64,000 nt of DNA. Origin: Microcebus murinus. Its lineage: Eukaryota; Chordata; Mammalia; Primates; Cheirogaleidae. The first letter of the stretch is position 1. Each line of letters opens with the position of its first letter. Of the stretch, positions 56,140 to 64,000 are shown one piece after another. The stretch spans positions 138,916,501-138,980,500 of the forward strand of contig NC_134104.1 in NCBI RefSeq assembly GCF_040939455.1, in the 5' to 3' direction. Under the pieces are notes generated by a model. That model saw only the letters and a program-made list of their open reading frames with translations, searched no databases and was not told the DNA's origin. The translations under genes were made by a program, and so were the position numbers.

Positions 56140-56335
56140 TCAATGCCGCTTCTCTGTCCTTAGGATCAAGTTCAAGCTCATTTGCAAGACTGACATGACT
56201 CTTTGTGATTTTCAGCCTCTTCTCACTCACACTTCCCCACTCAGCTATCTGAAATCCAGATCACAGCAAACCGTTTGTGTTCCCCCTAAAACGCCAAGCT
56301 TCCTCTGCAGGCCTTTCCACCTTTGAGGAAAAGTG
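56140..56335 (+). mobile_element. L2 LINE fragment
   Basis: 'aggatcaagttcaagctcatttgcaagactgacatgactctttgtgattttcagcctc', 'aaaacgccaagcttcctctgcaggcctttccacc'. This is the standard L2 ORF2 3' part, diverged. Confidence 0.7.
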
Positions 56336-57889
56336 TGTTAGAGGGATGAGAAACTGCCTGAGTATGGAACAGTGCAGAAATAAACATTGGAAAGTAGTTG
56401 GCAGTCAGCCCATAGAAGTGAGGTTTAGAGCAGCACCTTAGATCATACAAGTGACAACATCACAGAATCTTAGGATTGATCAGAAATTTATTTAAATCCA
56501 TCCGTTCCTGAACTTACCCACCATGCCTTCAAAGAACCTGTATTTGAAAAGTAGTAAAGAACATGTGCCATGTTTTGCATCTTCTTGCTTTTTAATATAC
56601 TAAAAGGAGGGTATATAATACATGGAGACAGATGATTATAATTCTCTAAGGCTGCTCCTGAAAGGCAAAAATCTTTCCCTTGACATCCTTCCATGGGGCA
56701 AAGGTGATCTTTGAACAGAAAAGGAAAGAAGGCCGGTAACTTCAATTAAGCAGTCCTTTTCATGAAGGTAGCAGAAGCATCTAAAAGTTTCTGGCAATTC
56801 CTTTATTTTATGAGGATAGTTTAAAGGAAACCAAGAAGGAAGAGAAATCTTTTCACTTCTTATGACAGGCCTCGCAAATTGTCTTATTTTAAGCAAATGC
56901 TGGTATTTCTTTAGCTACCTGGTTACAGTAAATGGTGCCTAGAAAATGGCAAAACAATCGTAAACCAGAATTCTCTTATTTTAGCCTGTGTAGAAATTGG
57001 TCTTCAAAGATACTTATCGCATTAAAGGAATGATGCCATTTGGATTAGTAGAAAAACTAACAAAATACTAGTATATTGTGCAACCACACTACCAGAATTA
57101 TTTATGAAATGAGTAGCCAGTGTAGGGGAAAATGGATTGCACAAACAAATAAGCTGCCTAATCCACAATGGAAATTGCTCCAATTTCTGTGGATGATTTG
57201 AGATGGAAGCTTTGTTGTTTTTTTCAGAATTTAATAGTTGTTAACTGATCACACCTATGCTTCTACAATGATTTTTGTAAAATGTGAGAATAAAACCAAA
57301 GGGCTTCATTTAAAAAAAAAAAAGTAGTAATGAAAGAGAAAGAAAAGGAAATCTGTGGATGAATTTTATATATGCTGCCTGGGTTTTTGTTTAGGGGTCG
57401 ACTTTCTTCATTACAAATGAGAGCTTCTCCCCAACACACACCATGGATAACATTTATTCTGGGACATAACTAACTTTCTAGTAAAGTGTAGTATTTCCAA
57501 AATGTTGCCAGTTCCATTATGTAAAATGTATACTGCCTTTTAGAACAGGTGTTTTAGAAAAATTAAACTTGTGTCAAAATAGATATCTTAATTTGTAATG
57601 GGAAGTTAACACAGATGGCCGTAATGAGGGCTCTAAACTATCAATTAATTTATTATTTAACCTTTATATCATTATGCACAGACCCTGAAAATATTCTACC
57701 CTCTAACCACAGTTTTGATCAGATGTGCTCAAAGGTGTCAGCAATACCTAGGTGATGCTCTGAATGGCATGGCAAGGTCAATAGAAAGTTGATGGAAACG
57801 CAGATTACGAGGGAAAAGGGTTTGGAAAACTCAGCCTCTGTACTATGTACAGGCCATGCTGTACATAGAGGGCAAGTGTGTGAGCACCT
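56336..57889. other. mostly unique DNA
   Basis: A possible L3/MIR-like scrap is at 56460-56530 ('acagaatcttaggattgatcag...'). 56750-57330 is complex and repeat-free and may contain conserved sequence. A minus-strand acceptor/donor pair bounding only 20 bases (about 56509-56528) is likely chance. Poly(A) at 57311-57322. Confidence 0.35.
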
Positions 57890-57920
57890 TTGTACACACA
57901 CACACACACACACACACACA
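57890..57920 (+). repeat. (CA)n microsatellite
   Basis: About 14 CA units at 57893-57920. It produces a CV-rich shadow frame on the minus strand. Confidence 0.95.
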
Positions 57921-58024
57921 GGACTATTTCAGAAGCACAGTAAGGAAGTCAGAACATTATGAGCTCATGCTTGTCTCTAGAAACCACACCCATTGGAAGG
58001 TATCGAGGCAGTCCCTTAGATAAA
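57921..58024. other. unique DNA
   Basis: Short spacer, no feature. Confidence 0.3.
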
Positions 58025-58175
58025 TTTTGTGGTCACTATTTATTTAGCACCACCTATGCTTATAAAGGATGATGCCTACCTAGTCTTTTATAAGTATGAT
58101 CTCATTTTATTCTCACAATAGCCATATGTAGTAAACTGTAATATCTCTATTTTACAGATAATAAAACAAAGATCC
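58025..58175 (-). repeat. MIR SINE, antisense
   Basis: 'tatttatttagcaccacctatgc', 'ttttataagtatgatctcattttattctcacaatagccatatgtagtaaactgtaatatctctattttacagataataaaac'. Confidence 0.8.
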
Positions 58176-59254
58176 TCTTCATCACCAAACTTCCATGTGA
58201 CCTTGGGAAAAAGTAGCAAGGTCATTCATTTCCAAGCCATATTTGCTTGACAATGGCATGTTTCCCAACTTCAATAGGAATCAAATTTGATTTTATGGAA
58301 GACCTGTTAGTTTATTCCAAGGAATTTGTAATTGAGACACAGAGAAAAGTATGGATTTTATTTGATTGCATTCTTCTTTTCACAATAGTATGCTTTATTT
58401 TAAAAGCTAAGGATAAATACTGGGAAGAAGGACACAGCACAAGGTGTTAGAGATGGGCAAGGAAGGCAAAAAAAATAAGGCTGGAAATGTAATCAGGGCC
58501 AAATCATAAAAGCTCCACATGCCATCTTAAGAAGGGCTTTAGCCACAGGGTGATAAAGCACCTTTGAAGGATTTTCATCAGGAGTTTCTAGATTTAACCC
58601 CATTTATGTCTGCAGGATTGAGTACAGTGTCACCTCACTGTCTTATAGCTAAAAATTTTCAGAATTTTTAGCCTCTTGACATGTTAAAATTCCTAAAGCT
58701 TTTCTTCTGCAGTGAAACTTTAATTACTATAGAAAAGGAAACTCCTGATGTCTGTGGACTTTTCCACCCACTCAGCATGCTCAGCCCTCCCTACCTGCTC
58801 ATTGCTACGGTATTCCCTGTTCCCCAACTCAAGCAATAGAGCCCTCTGATCCACACACAGAGAGAAGAAAGACAATAATCACTCAGTTCCTGTAGCATGA
58901 ACCCACATAACTAATCAGCCTCTACAATGCATTTCTCCTCTAAACCATCCCCTTTACCTTTAGCTGCGTTTTCCTTGAAGCTAGAGCTTTTATCTAACTT
59001 GAAAGCTAATAAATGGAATTATTCCTTAGCAGACATCACTAATACTAGGCTAAATTTTAAAACGTTCCCTCTTTACAAGTTTAAAATTACAAATATGTTA
59101 TGCCAGAATACAACCTTTAAAGTATAAGTGGGTCGTGTTTTTTAAGCTTAAATATAAAATGTGTGCTCCACAGGTTTTTTTTCTCCTTTTGGATAAAGAG
59201 AAAGTTCCTAATGAGAAAATAGAAAATGCTTTTGGTATGAGACAATCCAAAACA
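58176..59254. other. mostly unique DNA
   Basis: 58480-58600 may be a fossil repeat ('aaatcataaaagctccacatgccatcttaagaagggctttagcc...ttgaaggattttcatcagg'), unnamed. Frames of 66-67 codons lack family features. Confidence 0.3.
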
Positions 59255-59273
59255 AACACACACATACACACAG

Positions 59274-59307
<34 letters not shown>

Positions 59308-59311
59308 ACAC
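59255..59311 (+). repeat. (CA)n microsatellite
   Basis: Interrupted CA run with catacacacagacacacac units at the left and about 11 pure CA units at 59277-59300. Several overlapping V/C-rich frames are artefacts. Confidence 0.95.
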
Positions 59312-59394
59312 AATTTCTGCTTTTGAAGATTGAATGGTAATGCAGAAAGAGTTGTTTAAAAGGAGTTATAGAATGCCTGAACAAATAACATCCC

Positions 59395-59900
59395 AAATAT
59401 TTCAAGTTATCACCCAGGAGGGAATTTCTACTAGCACATGCTGCAATATGCCACGGGCAGATGAGAGCCTCTAATTCCGAACATAAGCTGGGCCTCCACC
59501 TATAAAAAATTCTACAAGCAACAGCATGCCCTGGCTAGAATAATGATGTATGACTTGTGGCTGAAAACATTCCACAGCTCGACAGATGGCTCTCTTCTGG
59601 GGTTTGAGACAGGCAGGCATCAGGCAATATCCTGACAAGAGTGAAATACTGACCCAGAAAGAAAAAAATCAGAGCCCAGGGAGATGGCATATCTTTTGTG
59701 AAGTGCACCATTTTCTAGGCGTGCCCTGCAGGAAGCTCCCCCCAACACAATAACAAAGCAATTGCTTTATTACAGAAGCATGTCGGGGAAATCATAAAAC
59801 AAGAGCCATTGGTGCAAGTGCAATTCTATGAGTTATTTTTATTACACTGAGATATTAAGATTTTGTTTGTTTATCTCTGCATTCAGAAGCTAAATCTTGT
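59395..59900. promoter_or_regulatory. candidate conserved non-coding (enhancer-like) block
   Basis: Repeat-free and complex. It contains a 14-bp perfect palindrome AAAGCAATTGCTTT (59755-59768) overlapping AACAAAG (SOX/TCF-like), an 'agataa'-free but homeodomain-rich AT segment ('gagttatttttattac'), and bHLH-like CAnnTG elements ('cagatg', 'caattg'). No open frame of note. Function is inferred. Confidence 0.35.
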
Positions 59901-59929
59901 TATTGTACATCTACATTTTTTAACTCAAA

Positions 59930-60850
59930 GTTTATCCCTCTGGCATATTCCAACCCAAATTCCTTATATTCCCAGTGAAGATTCTCTTCTATACCAGGGA
60001 GAAAAAAAAAACATATAGCTGTTAACTGATGATAAGCCTGTGCTTGGTCCTGTGAACAGCCCTACCCATCCACCAGGACATGCACTGGCTCAGTGCAACC
60101 CGAATTCACTGCCTTCCTTCCAAAACCCAATTCTCCTCTGGGTTCCCCAAATAGATAAAGGACTGCCATCCACCTTCCACTGTCCAATCCAGAAACCTAG
60201 GACTCATGTTCGCCTCCTGTTACCAGCCAATAACCAAACCCTGTTACTTTGACACCAGAATCTTTCTCCAGCCTGTTTCTCTCCAGCTTAACTGCCACGT
60301 CCCAGGCCAGCTCATTGCTGTCTCAGCTCTGAACTCTGCAACTCGTAGCCAGGGTGGTCTGCCCCAGCACAGCTAAAATTGAGTTTCTCTTGCTTAAAGC
60401 CATTCTAGCAGCTCTTGGCAGATTTTAGAATAAAGTCCAAAGTGCTTACCATGGCTTAGGAAGCCCTTTAGCTTTCATCTGAATCCTCATCCCTTGCCAT
60501 GCCCCACCTTCCACTCTATGCCCTTACCTGTCTGAACACTATATGGCTTTCCCAAAGTGCTGTGCTCTCTTGGCACCTGCTCATATGTTGCTCCCGTTGC
60601 CTCAAACAAGCATCTTCCACCCCCCTGCCTCCTGTTCTTGAGCATCGACTCAGCTTTTTTCTGTCACTTTTTCTCCAGTAGATGCCCCTGTTATCTTCTC
60701 ATAACCCTCTCTCAAGTCACAGTACTTGTTGGTGTCTGGTCATGTCATAGGGTATCCCGAGATTTAGGCTCAGAACTTAGAACATTTTAGACATTTAAAT
60801 ATTTGTTCAATGAATGGATGGACACTTGTTGAATGACTGCATGATATCCT
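59930..60850 (+). mobile_element. L2 LINE, long fragment with 3' end
   Basis: Sense L2 in order: 'atccagaaacctaggactcatgttcgcctcctg', 'agccattctagcagctcttggcagattttagaataaagtccaaagtgcttaccatggc', 'cctcatcccttgccatgcccc', 'ccagtagatgcccctgttatcttctc', and a 3' terminal 'atatttgttcaatgaatggatgg' at 60799-60821. The first 120 bases are less certain. Frames of 60-77 codons are L2 remnants or shadows. Confidence 0.75.
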
Positions 60851-61239
60851 GAATTAATAAATCACATTCCCGATTATTTTAGCAACTAATAGTACATCTC
60901 TCTGCCTCCTCCAACCACCACCCCTCCTCTCTCTTCCTGTTTCTTACTGACTTCTGCCCTGATCTGGTTCCTAACCTGGTCCCTCCTCAGACCCTCTGGA
61001 CTTGGCGTGTGTGTGTGTGATATCCCTGCTGTCTGAGCCATGGCTTTCCCACAGTGTCTCTGATCTGGCATGCCCCCTTGCTCCCCTATCCTCCTTTGAG
61101 CAGGGCCAGCCTCATGGAACATTTGGACACAGCCGCTCAGTTGCCTCCCGCCTGGCCCAGTCACCCAGGGAGTTAGAAGTCGGACATTTTAATACACATC
61201 CACAGTTCCTCCTCCTTGAGTCCCTCCTCAAGACTTAAA
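60851..61239. other. GC-richer unassigned DNA
   Basis: CT-rich with a small (GT)6 at 61007-61019. Overlapping frames of 78 and 92 codons on opposite strands lack family features. Confidence 0.3.
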
Positions 61240-61940
61240 CAAAATTGCATGATTTTTGTCTCTGTGATTATGGCTATGATGTTGAGGCAGGACATACACA
61301 ACTTTGTAGGCAGATGTGTCCCTGTGGCACCAAAGAATGAAGGTCAACTCAGGTATGTGCACATGCCCTTCAGTCACAGGTGCCTCCAATAGCCACTGCC
61401 ATGGCATCATCAGCTCATTGCTTGTCTTCATGTCAAAGAGTCATAGAGATCCATCCCAGAGATGTGGGTATCCATGGACGCCCAGGGCTCAAACTTCGGG
61501 GAATTTTGTTCTTATAAACCAACTGTGCCACACTGTAAAGGAAAGTTGTGGCAACCCAGCACAGAGGACTCCGCCAACTTTTTGGCCTCACTGCAGGGTT
61601 TGCTCAACAGCCCCACCCACCATCCTCTTCACTGCCAGGAGTCACAGGCCAATGATGTTAGGGCACTGCAGCTGAGCACCACTGGCCTAGAATATTCCCA
61701 CACAACACTTAAACCCCAAGTCCTCACACCAGCTCCCTGAGACCCTCCCATTCCCACCTCTCTTCTACTTCCCTATATGTTTTCCACTTACTTTGGTCTT
61801 GATTTCTGCCACTCTGACCTTGGCTATGAGATCCTGGTCTTGATTTGGTGTCTACACGTGGACTTCCGGGTGTACAACACCTGGCTTTCCTCCAAGACTC
61901 TGATTGGGTCATTCTCCAGCTTAAGAGTCTAACTTCAGGG
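61240..61940. other. unassigned block with long overlapping frames
   Basis: Two plus-strand frames of 119 codons (61316-61675) and 92 codons (61462-61740) overlap in different phases. No recognised domain, repeat or splice structure. The texture could be an old LTR or ERV-derived segment, but I cannot support a name. Confidence 0.3.
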
Positions 61941-62199
61941 CATCAACCTATCCTAAGGCCAGTTGGAAGTAGAAGGGGGGAATGGTAGAGTCAAAAATAA
62001 TAATAATGACCCAGTATTGCCAAGTGGGCAACACACTTCCTGTGGGTGCTCCTCATAGAGAGCTCTTTATCCTAGACTTGTGTAGACTGAAACCTAAGGC
62101 TAGTGTTGGAGGTCAGCTATGTTGCAATTGACTGATAAAATGAATCCGGTAGATTTTGAAGAGCAATCTGTCTCCTATTTATCCTACCTCCAGATACCC
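61941..62199. other. unique DNA
   Basis: A short (AAT)4 run lies at 61996-62008. No other feature. Confidence 0.3.
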
Positions 62200-62830
62200 T
62201 GCTGTCCTTCTTTAAGGCATTTTTAATCTGAAAAGTGCACACTTCTTAAAACATACAAGGTGGAACTGAAAATAACACATCAGACATCACAGAACTGTGA
62301 GCCAGCCTTTAAGCAGAAAGTTGGAATCTTGATTTCAAAAGCCATTAAAAGCCATCCTTTTTCTTCACTCCCTTCACCTGCCCATCCGATTGCTTTTTAA
62401 AAAAAGATGCAAGATCTCAAGGAGAAGAGGGTGCAAAAAATAGAATGCCACTTTTTTTCTCTTCACTCTCTCACGGATAATGATGTGGGAACATCAGTCG
62501 GTATAGATAACCAGTGTAAATTAAAAGCTTAACTGGAATCTTGTAAAAGGCCATCTCCACTCCCTCTTGTCTACTCCCATTCTTGCACAACGCACAACAT
62601 CACAACTTGAGAGAAGGCAAAAAAAAATCATCTCTAGAAAACTCAGCAATAACCAGCTGTTCAGTGAAATGTCCTTTCTTAAGCCTCAAGCCTTTGATTA
62701 ACGAGTTTAATTTAAAGAGATTTCTCCTTCTCCCACTTAAAACTGAGCTGCATGAAGTGTTGTCTTTGCTTATCATGATCATATGGAGTGTTTATAGGCC
62801 AAAGGGCGTCTTGAAAATCTAAGACAGACT
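62200..62830. promoter_or_regulatory. candidate conserved non-coding (enhancer-like) block
   Basis: Repeat-free, AT-leaning, highly complex sequence with dense motif-like cores: CCTTTGATT (TCF/LEF-like) at 62691-62699 running into 'gattaacgagtttaattt' (homeodomain-like), and 'taaccagctgttc' (E-box CAGCTG) at 62650-62662. The texture is that of developmental enhancers. Frames of 60-79 codons on both strands lack family features. Conservation is inferred. Confidence 0.4.
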
Positions 62831-64000
62831 GAAGACATTTTTAAATGATTAGGGACAGCACTTCCACCCCAATACTTTCCATGGTATGATTAACTTCAGG
62901 GGAAATTTAAACCATAAAACCCATAATACAAAGTCAAATGTTCTGAAGGATTTACTCCTGTGGATTTAGAACTTAATAAAAAATACAAAAGTTCATTAAA
63001 GTCAGGCCACAAATCAGGCTCTTTATTCTGGTTAGGGGCAATTAGAGGAAAATATACAAAAGAAAACATCTGAATCATCATGATACTGGATTTTGCTGCT
63101 CTGTCCAAACCTCTGCCTAAGTCCATGCCCAGTGCCCTGCTAAGGGGACCAGGACCCCATGGGACAGAAGTCCTACTGATGAACACCTGATTAAAGGTGG
63201 GCACTCAAGAGTTTCTTTCAGAGAGATTTGAATTTGTACACCAACCTTGTAGTTATATAGCCACAGGTACAGGACTGGGAAAGTTGTATAAACAAACTCA
63301 AGTGCTGACTTAATTTTGGAATGGATGCAGTAATACTATGAGGGTAGAGGCGGAGACAGAGAGAGAGACAGAGGAGTATCTCAAAGCTTTCAGTTTTACT
63401 TTCTGCAAAACAACATTGGAGTTCCCTGAAATAAACTGCTTTTTCACTTGAGCTTTCCTAAGGGATTTCTGTTGCTTGCCACAAAGAGATGCCAGCCCAT
63501 GCCGTTGTGTATCTTCCACGTGTCGTTTCACTGTGATCTGTATTTTCCTGGGTTAAACCGTACTTTTAGGCAATTATTATGTTTCTTAACAAAAATCCAA
63601 TCGTTGGCAAATTGCCTCAGGCTCCCAGTGGTTTTATGACTGTGGAATTTTATTAAACATATGACAAGGCTAGAAACTACATCCTCGGTTTTCAAGAATT
63701 TGTAACAAAACAGAGTTTAAGTCAAATCTCTCTGTAGTAAATGAAGCACAAAAAACAAATTACTATGAATCCACTGAAAGAATAAAATTTCTGTCAAAGG
63801 CCCCTCATAGTTACTCTTTAATCTGTATCCCCCACACCTTTCTCAATCATCTGGAATCTTTGATGATTTTATTTTGTTTTGTTTATGCTTTGGGAAGCAT
63901 TTGGGGAACTAAATAGGTTTTGCCGGATGTTAGAGGTAGGAAGTAGCAATCAACTACAATCTTTGACGCCAAAACAATAAAATTATGAAGAACTCATTTC
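62831..64000. other. unique DNA to window end
   Basis: No repeat recognised. A GA-rich patch lies at 63341-63375. Frames of 63-102 codons (for example minus strand 62896-63204) lack family features. 63560-64000 is AT-rich and complex. Confidence 0.35.

Noticed and set aside
56509..56528. 20-nt microexon on the minus strand with good acceptor and donor
   Set aside because: Too short to judge from one sequence. The chance of such a pair in 64 kb is high.
59208..59405. Val/Cys-rich small proteins on the minus strand
   Set aside because: Translations of the (CA)n microsatellite.

Overview
This window is nuclear DNA from a primate, most likely a strepsirrhine and probably a Malagasy lemur. Dimeric Alu elements place it in primates. 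The Alus share a left-arm/linker variant (tagaaagaaattaattggcc) and a right arm with 'gctaggctgatgccacggcactctagcccgggcaacagagtgagactctgt', which I associate with lemur Alus. Several L1 3' ends finish with 'tttgtacccccataatatgctgaaataaaa', an L1 tail I also associate with lemurs. MIR, L2, CR1/L3, MLT1 and MER-type fossils are the usual older eutherian background. I found no complete protein-coding gene, no rRNA, no tRNA and no CRISPR array. Nearly every open reading frame is either inside a transposon or a chance frame. The window therefore reads as a gene desert or a very large intron. Layout. 1-4 kb: unique sequence, then an old L1M (about 841-3975) carrying three later insertions (an L1 3' end, an antisense Alu and a sense Alu). 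4-7.4 kb: more old L1 and a fossil CR1/L3 reverse transcriptase. 7.6-13.8 kb: MIR, MER-type, MLT1 and L2 fossils; one L2 is split by a 226-bp GAA/GGA tract. 14-24 kb: scattered MIR, L1M, MER1-like and MLT1 copies in otherwise unique DNA. 23.5-27 kb: mostly unique, with a possible minus-strand exon at 23917-23995 and a candidate conserved regulatory block at 24420-25330. 27-31 kb: an L2 split by an L1M, then unique and LTR-like DNA. 31-37.6 kb: L1-dense, including a twin-primed (internally inverted) L1 with two nested insertions. 38-48.8 kb: MIR, Alu, MLT1 and L2 copies with one strong candidate regulatory block (43480-44240). 49-55.5 kb: a near-full-length but inactivated L1 on the plus strand. 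55.5-64 kb: L2 and MIR fossils and two further candidate conserved blocks. No genes act together here. What can be read is a layered history of retrotransposition plus a few unique blocks that look regulatory. All family names are from pattern recognition and not from a search. The most uncertain and most interesting points are two short minus-strand exon-like segments with compatible phase, a 203-codon sense frame in the L1 5' UTR, and several rearranged or nested elements with readable target-site duplications.
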